Shown: piece after piece, positions 48,234 to 57,044 of the stretch | Numbering within the stretch: position 1 is the first letter of the stretch | Layout: every line of letters starts with the position of its first letter | Assembly (NCBI GenBank): GCA_937995335.1 | Contig: CALKIH010000051.1 | Location: 62,001-126,000, forward strand | From: UBA2357 sp002344625 | Lineage (GTDB): Bacteria; Pseudomonadota; Gammaproteobacteria; Burkholderiales; Rhodocyclaceae | Direction: 5' to 3' | DNA: 64,000 bases | The notes under the pieces: generated by a model | What the model was told of the DNA's origin: nothing | Seen by the model: the letters and a program-made list of their open reading frames with translations, nothing else | Databases searched by the model: none | Made by a program: the position numbers and the translations under genes

Positions 48234-48307
48234 CCTATTTGCCGGTTACCATAAACGCCCCAGGCCGTACTCTGCGAGTCATTCGGAAAACCGGAGATCT
48301 TCGACCC

Positions 48308-49480
48308 ATGTCCGTTCCCGGCACGTCTCCCGCCGCAAGCGCCCAGGCAGGCGAGCAGCGCCTCGACGCGGCGCAACTGGCCGAGGCATTTGCGCTTTTC
48401 TCGCGCGCGTCGGAGGAGTTGTCGAGTGCCTACAATGCGCTGCAGGGGCAGGTCGAGCAGCTCACCGAACGGTTGAACGTGCTCATGGCGGCGTTGCCGG
48501 CCGGTGTGGTGGTGCTCGATCGGGCATCGAGGGTGGTGCAGCTCAATCGGGCCGCCGAGGATTTGCTCGGCCGCGCGCGCGAGGGGCGGCCATGGTCGGA
48601 GGCGGTGCAGGCGTTCGAGCCCACCGGCACCGAAGGCGAAGTCACGATCGGGGCGGCGGGCAGCGTGCGCCGCGTCGCGCTGTCGCACACGGCGCTCGAT
48701 TCGGGGGAGGGGCAGATCGTGCTGTTGCATGACGTCACCGAGACTCATCGCATGCGCGAGCAGGCCGAACGGAACGAGCGCCTGGCCGCGATGGGCGAGA
48801 TGGTGGCGGGGCTTGCGCACCAGTTGCGCACGCCCTTGTCGGCGGCCTTGCTTTACACCGCCAATCTGCGCCAGGCGGAACTGTCGCCGGCCGACCGCGA
48901 CAAGGTGGCCGATCGTGCGATCGAGCGTTTGCGCTATCTCGAACGGCTGATTCGCGACATGCTGCTGTTCGCCAGGGGAGACAGCCTGGGGCGGCAGCGT
49001 TTCGCCGTGTGCGAGCTCGTGCTCGAACTGGCGCACACGCTCGAGCCGGTCGCGCGCGCGCGCGGCGTATCGTTCGAGGCGACATGCGATTGCGACGACA
49101 CGACCGTGCATGGCGATCGCAAGGCGCTGGGCGGCGCGCTCACCAATCTTCTCGAAAACGCCATCCAGGCGACTGCGGTGGGCGGTGACGTGGTGATTGC
49201 CGCCAGCCGGGAGGACGACGGGGTGGCATTCAGGGTTTCGGACACCGGTAGTGGCATGGACGCCGTCCAGGCGGCGCGGGTTTTCGAGCCCTTTTTCACG
49301 ACCCGGGCGGAGGGTACCGGCCTCGGGCTTGCGATCGCGCGGGGGGTCGCACGCGGCCATGGCGGCGACATAGCACTCGAATCCTCACCCGGAAAAGGGT
49401 CGTGCTTCACGCTGCACCTTCCGCTGCTGGCCGAGCCGGATCGGGCGGATGGGGGCGAATTGGTCAATGAGGAACGATGA
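48308..49480 (+). CDS. fleS: flagellar sensor histidine kinase FleS-type
   Basis: A 390-residue cytoplasmic kinase with no membrane segment. It has a PAS domain (about residues 60-150, with GVVVLDRASRVVQLNRAAEDLLG), a HisKA dimerisation helix with the phosphorylated His171 in AGLAHQLRTPLSAAL, and a HATPase domain with LLENAIQA, DTGSGMD and EGTGLGLAIARG. In pseudomonads FleS phosphorylates FleR to turn on hook and rod genes. The fleR start overlaps its stop. The start at 48308 has GGAG upstream. Confidence 0.9.
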   Translation: MSVPGTSPAASAQAGEQRLDAAQLAEAFALFSRASEELSSAYNALQGQVEQLTERLNVLMAALPAGVVVLDRASRVVQLNRAAEDLLGRAREGRPWSEAVQAFEPTGTEGEVTIGAAGSVRRVALSHTALDSGEGQIVLLHDVTETHRMREQAERNERLAAMGEMVAGLAHQLRTPLSAALLYTANLRQAELSPADRDKVADRAIERLRYLERLIRDMLLFARGDSLGRQRFAVCELVLELAHTLEPVARARGVSFEATCDCDDTTVHGDRKALGGALTNLLENAIQATAVGGDVVIAASREDDGVAFRVSDTGSGMDAVQAARVFEPFFTTRAEGTGLGLAIARGVARGHGGDIALESSPGKGSCFTLHLPLLAEPDRADGGELVNEER

Positions 49481-50913
49481 TGAGCGATCAAACCAGAATC
49501 CTGGTGGTCGAGGATGATGCGGCGCTGCGTGACGCGGTATGCATGACCCTGGAACTCGCCCGGCACCACGTGGTGGGCGTCGATGGCGGCCCGGGCGCGC
49601 TGGCCGCGCTCGAGCGCGAAGTGTTCGACCTGGTGATCAGCGATCTACGCATGCAGCCAATGGACGGGCTCGAGTTGCTCGGCGAGATCCGGACCCGCGT
49701 CCCGCAACTGCCGGTGCTGCTGATGACGGCCTATGGCGATGTCGAGAAGGCGGTTTCCGCGATGCGTGGCGGCGCCTGCGATTTTCTGATGAAGCCGTTC
49801 GAGCCGGATGTCCTGCTGGCGCATGTGAAACGCTATGCCGCGGTTGCGATCGATGCGGCGGATGAAACCATCGCCGAAGACGTGCGTACCGGCAATCTGC
49901 TCGCAATGGCCGCGCGGGTTGCCGAGACCGATGCCACGGTGTTGCTGACCGGTGAGTCGGGCACCGGCAAGGAGGTCTTCGCCCGCTATATCCATGCCCA
50001 TTCGCCGCGCAGGGCAGGGCCGTTCGTCGCGATCAATTGCGCCGCGATCCCAGAGAATCTGCTCGAGGCGACCCTGTTCGGCTACGAAAGAGGCTCTTTC
50101 ACCGGCGCTCAAACCAGCCAGGCGGGCAAGTTCGAACAGGCGCAGAGCGGAACGATACTGCTCGACGAGATCTCCGAAATGCCTCTCGGTCTGCAGGCCA
50201 AGCTGCTGCGGGTCTTGCAGGAGCGCGAAGTGGAGCGGGTAGGCGGCAAGAAATCGGTCGAACTCGACATCCGGGTGCTGGCGACCAGCAACCGCGACAT
50301 GCTGCGGGAAGTGGCGATCGGGCGTTTTCGCGAAGACTTGTACTACCGCCTGAACGTGTTTCCGCTCGAGATTCCCGCCTTGCGCGATCGCCCTGGCGAT
50401 ATCCTGCCGCTGGCGCGCCACTTCCTCGCCCGTCACGGCGAACGGCTGAAGCGGCAGGCGCGACTCGACCCGGCGTCCGAACAGCTGCTGTTGGGGCATG
50501 CCTGGCCGGGCAACGTGCGCGAGCTCGAAAACACCGTGCAGCGCGCCCTGATCCTTGCCAGCGGCGATAGCATCGGCGTCGCGACCCTGCATTTGTGCCT
50601 GCCGCACGGGGCCGTCCCGGCGTCGTCGCCTGCGGCCATGCCGATGGCGGCGCGCGCCGACGCCCGGCCCCGTTTTTCAATGCCAGCGAGCCTTGCCGTG
50701 CCGGCAGAATTTGCCGCCCACGGAGGCACGCTCACGGAGCCGCTGGAAGAGCTGCGCCCGAGCAACATGAAGGATCTCGAGCGTGATCACATCCTGGCCA
50801 CACTCCGGGACGTGGGCGGATCGCGCAAGCGGGCGGTCGAAAAACTCGGCATTTCGGAGCGTACCTTGCGCTACAAGCTGCAGCAGTACCGCGACGAGGG
50901 CTATGAGGTCTGA
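49477..50913 (+). CDS. fleR: sigma54-dependent flagellar response regulator FleR
   Basis: A 478-residue NtrC-type activator. The receiver's phosphorylation site is Asp56 in LVISDLRMQ. The AAA+ domain has Walker A TGESGTGKEVFARYIH, the sigma54-contact loop YERGSFTGAQ and Walker B TILLDEISEMPLG. The Fis-type HTH is KDLERDHILATLRDVGGSRKRAVEKLGISERTLRYKL. The first contact-loop residue is GSFTGA rather than GAFTGA, a variant found in active members. It is the most likely activator of the sigma54 promoters seen before flgB, flgK, fliK and fliE. FleQ is not in this window. Confidence 0.93.
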   Translation: MMSDQTRILVVEDDAALRDAVCMTLELARHHVVGVDGGPGALAALEREVFDLVISDLRMQPMDGLELLGEIRTRVPQLPVLLMTAYGDVEKAVSAMRGGACDFLMKPFEPDVLLAHVKRYAAVAIDAADETIAEDVRTGNLLAMAARVAETDATVLLTGESGTGKEVFARYIHAHSPRRAGPFVAINCAAIPENLLEATLFGYERGSFTGAQTSQAGKFEQAQSGTILLDEISEMPLGLQAKLLRVLQEREVERVGGKKSVELDIRVLATSNRDMLREVAIGRFREDLYYRLNVFPLEIPALRDRPGDILPLARHFLARHGERLKRQARLDPASEQLLLGHAWPGNVRELENTVQRALILASGDSIGVATLHLCLPHGAVPASSPAAMPMAARADARPRFSMPASLAVPAEFAAHGGTLTEPLEELRPSNMKDLERDHILATLRDVGGSRKRAVEKLGISERTLRYKLQQYRDEGYEV

Positions 50914-50980
50914 GCGAACCTGCACTGGCCCGTCGTTCCTGGCCCCGGTGGATGGGCACGGCGCTTATGGCCTGGCACTT

Positions 50981-50996
50981 TGGCTCGAAACTTGCT
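50981..50996 (+). promoter_or_regulatory. sigma54 promoter of fliE
   Basis: TGGCTCGAAACTTGCT matches TGGCACG-N4-TTGCT with one mismatch and exact GG-N10-GC spacing. It lies 104 bp upstream of fliE, within the 187-bp gap after fleR. Confidence 0.75.
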
Positions 50997-51100
50997 GAAT
51001 GTCGACCGAAGAAACCGTATGCCGAGAGAAGTTCGGTTTGCGGGAGCGCTTGGCGCTCTGCTAAACTGAACCTCAGCTACCCGGTCTGAGGGGTCGAGAA

Positions 51101-51424
51101 ATGGACAGCCGCGGAATTGATCAGATGATTGGCGAACTGCGCGCGACTGCGCAGATCGCGTCAGGCAAGCCGGCCGCGCAAGAAGCGCGGGCAGCGGGCG
51201 AGGTCGACTTCGCCGAAGTATTGCAATCGGCCCTCAAGGACGTCAGCGCCGCGCAGCAAGAGGCCCGTGCGATGACACGCGAGTTCTCGGCCGGCGATCC
51301 CGACGTCAAGCTCCAGGATGTCATGGTCAACCTCCAGAAAGCCAGTCTGTCGTTCCAGCAGATGGTGCAGGTGCGCAACCGCCTGGTTTCGGCGTATCAG
51401 GACATCATGAACATGCCGGTCTAA
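51101..51424 (+). CDS. fliE: flagellar MS-ring/rod junction protein FliE
   Basis: FliE joins the rod to the MS ring. The 107-residue protein has the typical VDFAEVLQSALKDVSAAQQEA segment and the C-terminal VMVNLQKASLSFQQMVQVRNRLVSAYQDIMNMPV. It is separated from fliF, unlike in many species, by fleSR on the opposite strand. It has its own sigma54 promoter and terminator. Confidence 0.96.
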   Translation: MDSRGIDQMIGELRATAQIASGKPAAQEARAAGEVDFAEVLQSALKDVSAAQQEARAMTREFSAGDPDVKLQDVMVNLQKASLSFQQMVQVRNRLVSAYQDIMNMPV

Positions 51425-51450
51425 AGGGTTTTCGAAGGCATGCTGTGGAA

Positions 51451-51484
51451 AAGCCGGTAAACGCTGTGCGTTGCCGGCTTTTTT
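51451..51484 (+). terminator. Rho-independent terminator of fliE
   Basis: AAGCCGG (51451-51457) pairs with CCGGCTT (51474-51480), with a 16-nt loop, followed by a T-rich tract. Confidence 0.85.
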
Positions 51485-51685
51485 CTTTCCCATCGAAATA
51501 CGTATGTTCTTTTCGCACCAGATTTTATTGAGTGATCGCAAGGGGGTGTCCGGATTGCCCGAAAGAAAGATGGTGCGCTGCGATACACTGAGCAAGGCGC
51601 GCCGATGCTTGTAGAGCTGTAATACCCGTGCGTGAGCCGATGATACCCACGTCCCACATTTGTGTTTTAAAGTCAGGAGCAGGTC

Positions 51686-52498
51686 ATGCAACAGTTCACC
51701 CCGGAAGGGCAGCAGTTCATTCAGGATCTTGCCCGGCGCTATGGCGTCAGCACCGACGCGGTGATCAGCATGTTGTACGCGGTCATGAACGGAAACGGCA
51801 CGATGGCGCAGTTCAACGTGCCCGAGCTCGGTGGGTCGGGCCAGTGGATGCAGGGTGGAATGACGATGGTTGGCGACATGTTCAACTATGGCCTGAAGTC
51901 CAAGGTCGATGGGCTGTGCGTGGAGCTTTCGAATCAGTTGATGAACCAGCCGATGTACTTTCAGCCGGCGGCAAGCCAGTCGCAGTTTCATTCGTCGGGC
52001 GGGAATGCCAGCCTTTTCGTTTCTGCAGCCGCCGCCGGCCAGTGGTGGCCGGGTGATCTCGGGTTCCCGTCGTCTTCGGGGGGGCAGAACAACGCCCGTT
52101 ATGCAGTGTTTCCCGGTTCAAGGCGCCTGGCGGTGGAGATCAACGGCCAGGTTACGGTTTACGACACGCTCGACCACCAGATCGGCGGGGTTTCGCAGCA
52201 GCAGGGCGGTAACGACTCGATGACTTTCAGCAGTCAGTACGGAACCCTCTACGTTTCGAACCTGCCGGTGATCAGTGTGAACGGCTATGCGCCGCCGCAG
52301 CCAGTGCCGCCCGACGCTTCACAGCAGGGGGCGGCGTACGGCAGCGGTTACGCCGATTCCGCTGCCCAGATCTCACCCTCGGGCCAGGGTAGCGACGTTT
52401 TCGCCAAGATCGAACGCTTGGCCGAGTTGCGCCAGAAAGGCATCCTGACCGAGCAGGAGTTCACCGCCAAGAAAATGGAACTCCTGAGCCAGATCTGA
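51686..52498 (+). CDS. SHOCT-domain protein of unknown function
   Basis: A 270-residue protein ending in a SHOCT domain (AKIERLAELRQKGILTEQEFTAKKMELL), a short C-terminal helix pair found on many unrelated proteins and thought to mediate oligomerisation. The N-terminal half is Gln/Gly/Met-rich, with FTPEGQQFIQDLARRYGVSTDAVISMLYAV; the middle is beta-rich (YAVFPGSRRLAVEINGQVTVYDTLD), suggesting a sheet domain; a Pro/Gln/Ser-rich linker joins it to SHOCT. There is no signal peptide. It has AGGAG shortly before the start. Function is unknown. Confidence 0.8.
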   Translation: MQQFTPEGQQFIQDLARRYGVSTDAVISMLYAVMNGNGTMAQFNVPELGGSGQWMQGGMTMVGDMFNYGLKSKVDGLCVELSNQLMNQPMYFQPAASQSQFHSSGGNASLFVSAAAAGQWWPGDLGFPSSSGGQNNARYAVFPGSRRLAVEINGQVTVYDTLDHQIGGVSQQQGGNDSMTFSSQYGTLYVSNLPVISVNGYAPPQPVPPDASQQGAAYGSGYADSAAQISPSGQGSDVFAKIERLAELRQKGILTEQEFTAKKMELLSQI

Positions 52499-52540
52499 AG
52501 ACGCTCGCCGGGCTCGGTGGCGCGTCGCCGTGGCGCGCCG

Positions 52541-54217
52541 TTAGGCTTGGGGCGTTTCCGGGGCGGGCGGGCGGTTTTCCGGCGGAACGAGCTTGGGCGT
52601 GTCGGGGTCGTCGGCGTAATGTGGTGACATGAGCGCAACGCCGTGTTCATTGAACACATCCTGAATGTTGCCGAGCAGCAGGCTGATGATCTCGCCGCGG
52701 TTGCGGTTTCCGGATGGTTTGGCATGGCACAGGACGCGGTAGACCGGATAGAAGTCGTCCAGCCGGGTCTGGATCACGCGCGGCTTGGGTGTCTGCAGTA
52801 TGTCGGGGGTTCTTCGGGTGGCTTCCTCGACCATTGTCTCGACTTGGCGCCAGGGTGTGTCATAGCCGATGCCGAGCGTGGTATCGACCAGATAGCCTTT
52901 TCCGGCGACCGCGCGCGAGAAGTTCCGCGTGGCCGAGCTGACGATCATCGAGTTCGGTAGGTTGATTTCCTCGCCCGAGCCTGTCTGGATGCGGGTCGTG
53001 AGCATGCTGATCTCGCTGACCATGCCTTCGTGATCACCGATGCGAACGTATTCGCCTCTTCGGATCGAGCGCGAGTACATCAGGATCACACCGCTTGCGG
53101 CCTGGCCGACGATGCTCGAGGCACCCAGCGAGATCATCAGACCCAAAAGCACCGACATCCCCCTGAATGCCTCGGTTTGCGCGCCTGGTAGATAGGGGTA
53201 GGCCATGACCATCGCGAAGATCCAGATCAGCACGGTCGTGATGCGGCGAGTCGGGCGCACCGTGTCCTGATCGAGCCAGCTCGAGGTGCCGTGACCGCGT
53301 TCGATATGATCGAAGATCGGGCGGAACGAGCCGATCACGGCCTTGGCGATGACGAATATCACCGCGGCGATCGTGAGGTTTGGAATGGCCCCGATGATCG
53401 CGGAGCCAATCGTCGCCAGCACCCCGACCAGATAGACCTGCAGCTGTTCGCCCCATGGGCGGGTATACGGAAAGGCGTTGAGCACGACACTGAGCCATTG
53501 GTAGCACAGCAGAAGCGCGATCAGCCACCAGACGAGGTTCGTGGCGGCCCGCCCGGCCGAGCGAAGCCGGTCCCGCCGGAGCACTTCGGTGCCCGCCACC
53601 TTGAGCTTCTCGGCCTGATCGCCGATCAGGCGCAGGAGCCGGGCGAGCAGCGCGCGCTTGGCCCGGTTCAGGATCAGGATCGCGATGATGAACGCCACGG
53701 TCGCCACCGTCGCCACGATCAGGCTGCGTAATTGCGCTTTCACATCGCGGCTTTCGCGCGTGTCTTCGATGAACGCTTCAACGTTCTGCACCGTGAGTTC
53801 GGTGAGCTCTTCAAGGGTTTGGCCCTGCGTGGGGTCGGCGTCGAGCGAAGACAACATGATCGCGATCATGTTGTCGATCAGCAGCAGGTTGCCGAAGGAT
53901 TCGTTCTGAACCCGCACGAGCCCCGGGCCGCGTTGCGCCAGGGCGCGCTCGATGTTGGCAATCGAGCGGCGTACCCGCTCCTGCGGTGTGACGCCTACGA
54001 TGGTGGCGCGATATGTCGTCAGGTGGCGGTTGAATACGGCCAGTTCGGCCTCGTCGTCCTCCACGACGATCGACGAGGATATACCCTGGGCGATGGCAAC
54101 GAACGGAAGCAGCAAGAGTGCGATCAAGAATAGGATGCCAAGCGGAATCCTCGGCGTGTGGCGCTTGCCGTGGACGCGCGTGTGGGTTGGATGGATATCA
54201 ATGTTCGGGCCAATCAT
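52541..54217 (-). CDS. MscS-type mechanosensitive channel family protein
   Basis: A 558-residue membrane protein. It has an N-terminal hydrophobic segment (about 24-45), a periplasmic coiled region, four to five more membrane helices, and the MscS core with SLGASSIVGQAASGVILMYSRSIRRGEYVRIGDHEGMVSEI as pore helix and beta domain. The C-terminal Pro/Thr-rich tail is disordered. MscS proteins release solutes under hypoosmotic stress; members with extra N-terminal domains often respond to other signals. It lies convergent to the SHOCT gene, with 42 bp between them. Confidence 0.87.
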   Translation of the reverse strand: MIGPNIDIHPTHTRVHGKRHTPRIPLGILFLIALLLLPFVAIAQGISSSIVVEDDEAELAVFNRHLTTYRATIVGVTPQERVRRSIANIERALAQRGPGLVRVQNESFGNLLLIDNMIAIMLSSLDADPTQGQTLEELTELTVQNVEAFIEDTRESRDVKAQLRSLIVATVATVAFIIAILILNRAKRALLARLLRLIGDQAEKLKVAGTEVLRRDRLRSAGRAATNLVWWLIALLLCYQWLSVVLNAFPYTRPWGEQLQVYLVGVLATIGSAIIGAIPNLTIAAVIFVIAKAVIGSFRPIFDHIERGHGTSSWLDQDTVRPTRRITTVLIWIFAMVMAYPYLPGAQTEAFRGMSVLLGLMISLGASSIVGQAASGVILMYSRSIRRGEYVRIGDHEGMVSEISMLTTRIQTGSGEEINLPNSMIVSSATRNFSRAVAGKGYLVDTTLGIGYDTPWRQVETMVEEATRRTPDILQTPKPRVIQTRLDDFYPVYRVLCHAKPSGNRNRGEIISLLLGNIQDVFNEHGVALMSPHYADDPDTPKLVPPENRPPAPETPQA

Positions 54218-54490
54218 TGCGATGTTTCAATCCGCGGTGGGTGTGTGGCAGTGAGGTCGTGGTGTCGACGTGAGTACGCTCGCGCGGCGCAGATTCTGCC
54301 ATGGCTAACCTGGTCCCGAGACTTGGTTTTGCGCCAACACATGTCGCCGGACAGAGGTGGTCGCGGCCGCGCCGGGCGGCGGCGATTCTACGGCTGTGAA
54401 TACCCATTTCGGGTGGTGAGCCGCAGTTTGGCGGCGGACGAAACGCGCATGATGTTCTATTCTGGTCGTAGACTGCTAAAGAGATCAGAG

Positions 54491-54892
54491 ATGGAAAATG
54501 CACTAATCTGGGTGGCGCTCGCCGTGGTTTTGTCACTGGTCTTTCTGCTGCGTGTCCGTTCCGCGCGACGCGACCAAGAGCGGAGCACCAAGGCGCGGTC
54601 GCGGCGGGGCGGTGCCTTTCATGCGGTCGAGATACGCAGCGAAGGTGATCCGTGCAGTGCGGCGCGAACCGTGGCGGGAAAGCGCTTCCTGTCCTCGGAG
54701 GCGCCGAATGTGCCGCTTCCCGCGTGCAGCCAGGAAGTCTGTTCCTGTGTTTACGTGCACTTCGAGGATCGACGGGCGCGCCAGCGACGCGATGCATATT
54801 TGCACCGGGCCTATGCGGACGGCGAGCGAAAGCAGGAGCGGCGGGTAAGAGTTGGGCGGCGCATGTCCGATCGAACGATGCTGGACGCGTGA
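54491..54892 (+). CDS. small membrane-anchored protein of unknown function
   Basis: A 133-residue protein with an N-terminal membrane helix (NALIWVALAVVLSLVFLL), a basic juxtamembrane region, and a small soluble domain containing three closely spaced cysteines (PACSQEVCSCVYVHF) that might bind a metal or form a disulfide. The C-terminus is Arg-rich (DRRARQRRDAYLHRAY). The start at 54491 is chosen because it gives the helix at the N-terminus, and GAG is upstream. Function is unknown. Confidence 0.65.
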   Translation: MENALIWVALAVVLSLVFLLRVRSARRDQERSTKARSRRGGAFHAVEIRSEGDPCSAARTVAGKRFLSSEAPNVPLPACSQEVCSCVYVHFEDRRARQRRDAYLHRAYADGERKQERRVRVGRRMSDRTMLDA

Positions 54893-55061
54893 CAATAGGG
54901 GGTGCTTGAGTCAGGCGTGGCGTGATCCGCATCGTCGGCTGATTGGTGCACGCGGAAGCGCTACTGGCGTATATTCCCGGCTCTTTCAACAGCCTGTGTC
55001 GCCAGCCATCCGGACAGTTGCGCAGCGCGCCGGTCTGCGAAGCGGCACGATCGACGCCGAC

Positions 55062-56150
55062 ATGCCATTGCCCCGTATCGACTCAACCGATTACACCCGA
55101 CAACTCGAAGCAAAGCTGGCGTGCTTCAAAAGCACGTTTGCCGACCTGTGCATTCCGGAGCCCGCGGTTGCGCGATCGGCGCCGCTGTACTACCGCCTGC
55201 GTGCCGAGTTCCGCATGTGGCACGAAGGCGATCGGGTCGACTATGCGATGTTCGACCCGACGGATCCAAAACGCCCAGTCGTGATCGAGCGCTTCGATGC
55301 CGCCACCGAAGTCATTCATGCGGCCATGCCGCGCCTTCGGGAGCGGATCTTGCGGGACGAGGTGTTGAAGCGAAGGCTGTTCCAGGTGGATTTCCTGGCC
55401 ACGCTGAGTGGCGAGTTGTTGATTACCCTGGTCTATCATCGTCGCCTTGACGAAACCTGGGAGGTGGCTGCACGCGCGCTTGCGGACGGTCTTGGCGTGC
55501 AGATCATCGGCCGTAGCCACAAGCAAAAAATCGTGCTTGATCGCGACTGGGTGCTCGAAGAATTCGAGCTGGATGGCCGCTTGCTTCGTTATCAGCAGAT
55601 CGAAGGCAGCTTTACCCAGCCCAACGGCGGCGTGAATCGCCAAATGCTGCGCTGGGCCCGCGAGTGCGCGACGGGGCTCGGGGGGGATTTGCTCGAGTTG
55701 TATTGCGGAAACGGTAATTTCACCGTGGCACTTGCGCCCTTGTATCGGCGGGTGCTTGCGACGGAAATCAGTAAATCCTCCGTGCAGGCGGCGCAATACA
55801 ATCTTGCGGTGAATGGCATGTCGAACGTCGAACTCGTGCGCATGTCCAGCGAAGATATGAGTGGTGCGCTCGCAGGGCTGCGCCCATACCGGCGCATGCG
55901 GGACATTGATCTCGCCAGTTTCGATTTCTCGACGATCTTCGTCGATCCGCCGCGTAGCGGCCTGGACGTGCCAACGCTCGCGCTGGCACGCGGGTTCGCG
56001 CATATTCTTTACATCTCGTGCAATCCGGCGACCCTGCATGCCAACGTCGCTGCGTTACGGGATACCCACGTCGTGAAGGCGTCGGCTGTCTTTGATCAGT
56101 TTCCCTACACCGATCATCTCGAGTGCGGCCTTTTGTTGAGGCGGCGCTGA
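55062..56150 (+). CDS. trmA: tRNA (uracil-5-)-methyltransferase
   Basis: TrmA makes 5-methyluridine at position 54 of the tRNA T loop. The 362-residue length matches E. coli (366). It has the SAM-binding LLELYCGNGNFTVALAP, the substrate motif SFTQPN, FVDPPRSGLD, and the catalytic-cysteine motif LYISCNPATL. There is no TRAM domain, which distinguishes TrmA from RlmD/RumA. The start at 55062 gives MPLPRIDSTDYTRQLEAKL; upstream in-frame sequence is not conserved in character. Confidence 0.95.
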   Translation: MPLPRIDSTDYTRQLEAKLACFKSTFADLCIPEPAVARSAPLYYRLRAEFRMWHEGDRVDYAMFDPTDPKRPVVIERFDAATEVIHAAMPRLRERILRDEVLKRRLFQVDFLATLSGELLITLVYHRRLDETWEVAARALADGLGVQIIGRSHKQKIVLDRDWVLEEFELDGRLLRYQQIEGSFTQPNGGVNRQMLRWARECATGLGGDLLELYCGNGNFTVALAPLYRRVLATEISKSSVQAAQYNLAVNGMSNVELVRMSSEDMSGALAGLRPYRRMRDIDLASFDFSTIFVDPPRSGLDVPTLALARGFAHILYISCNPATLHANVAALRDTHVVKASAVFDQFPYTDHLECGLLLRRR

Positions 56151-56221
56151 TCAATCGTGCCGACCCATCGAGGTGTCGGCGGGCTTTGGTACGCATGAAT
56201 GCTGCAGTGCACAATTAATTC

Positions 56222-56249
56222 TTGACAGATTGTTGCAGACCACTATAAT
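56222..56249 (+). promoter_or_regulatory. sigma70 promoter of phasin gene
   Basis: TTGACA (56222-56227) and TATAAT (56244-56249) are both perfect, separated by 16 bp. Several TGTTGC/GCAACA-type TGC-rich words lie around and just after it (to about 56275), reminiscent of sites for the PHB-responsive repressor PhaR; that is inference. The core is unusually strong for this genome. Confidence 0.85.
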
Positions 56250-56342
56250 CGAGTCATGCTGCAACGCAACATTTACCAGTTGTACAAATTGATTGTGCCT
56301 GCAAACAATGATCTTCATGTACTCTCACAAAGGAAGCCGACC

Positions 56343-56885
56343 ATGACCACCTTCACCACGCCCGAACAGTTCGTCGCCGCCAACAAGGCCAACGTCGAGA
56401 CCGTTCTCAGCCTTGCAAACAGCACCATTGCACGCGCCGAGCGCCTGACCACCCTCAACCTCAATACGGCGCATTCCGTGCTTGAGGAGAGCGCGGCCAG
56501 CACCAAGACCCTGCTGGCGTCCAAGAACCCGCAAGAGTTGGTCGATCTGCACGCCACGCTCGCGCAACCGATCGTCGAGAAGGTATTCGCCTATGCCAGC
56601 AATGTTTATGCGATTGCTGCCGAAGGTCAGCAAGAAGTGTCGAAGCTGTTCGAAGCCCAGATTGCGGAGCTGAACAAGAATTTCGCGATTGCGCTCGACA
56701 ATGCCGCCAAGTCGGCCCTTCCCGGGTCGGAGCCGGTTTTTGCTGCGGCACGTTCGGCTGTCGAACAAGCCAACACCGTTTACGACAACATAACCAAGGC
56801 AGCGAAACAGGTTGCCGAAACGGCCGAAGCCAATGTGGCCGCCGCGACCTCGGCGACACTCAAGGCCGTCAGCGCGAAGAAGTAA
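56343..56885 (+). CDS. phaP: phasin (PHB granule-associated protein)
   Basis: Phasins coat polyhydroxybutyrate granules. The 180-residue product has the family start TFTTPEQFVAANKANVETVLSLANSTIARAERLTTLNLNTAHSVLEE and a long helical Ala/Lys-rich tail without cysteine or tryptophan. The start at 56343 is 8 nt after AAAGGAAG; a possible upstream start at 56256 lies immediately after the promoter and is not credible. Codon use is biased to high expression. Confidence 0.9.
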   Translation: MTTFTTPEQFVAANKANVETVLSLANSTIARAERLTTLNLNTAHSVLEESAASTKTLLASKNPQELVDLHATLAQPIVEKVFAYASNVYAIAAEGQQEVSKLFEAQIAELNKNFAIALDNAAKSALPGSEPVFAAARSAVEQANTVYDNITKAAKQVAETAEANVAAATSATLKAVSAKK

Positions 56886-56929
56886 ACGCGACAAGTGTGG
56901 AGGCTGGCGGATAAGAGTCCGTCAGATAG

Positions 56930-56963
56930 GCGACGCCGCTCAACACTGCTTGAGCGGCGTCGC
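56930..56963. terminator. long stem-loop after phaP
   Basis: A perfect 14-bp stem (56930-56943 with 56950-56963) encloses a 6-nt loop. There is no T-run after it, so it may be a processing or stability hairpin rather than an intrinsic terminator. A 12-bp perfect palindrome, CGCGTTAACGCG, abuts at 56963-56974. Confidence 0.6.
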
Positions 56964-57000
56964 GCGTTAACGCGGCTACCATTCAATTCTATTGAGCGAT

Positions 57001-57039
57001 CAACAAAGAAAAGGGCCCGGAGGTAAGTCCCGAGCCCTT
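57001..57039 (-). terminator. Rho-independent terminator downstream of ssrA-like remnant
   Basis: On the minus strand, AAGGGCTCGG (57030-57039) pairs with CCGGGCCCTT (57011-57020) with one G-U pair, followed by a T-rich run (57002-57010). Orientation fits a minus-strand RNA gene ending at 57045, or the 57172 gene. Confidence 0.7.
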
Positions 57040-57044
57040 GTATA

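Noticed and set aside
48225..48245. sigma54 promoter for fliF on the minus strand
   Set aside because: GG-N10-GC spacing exists, but the -24 half (CGGCAA) and -12 half (CGGCA) have too many mismatches.
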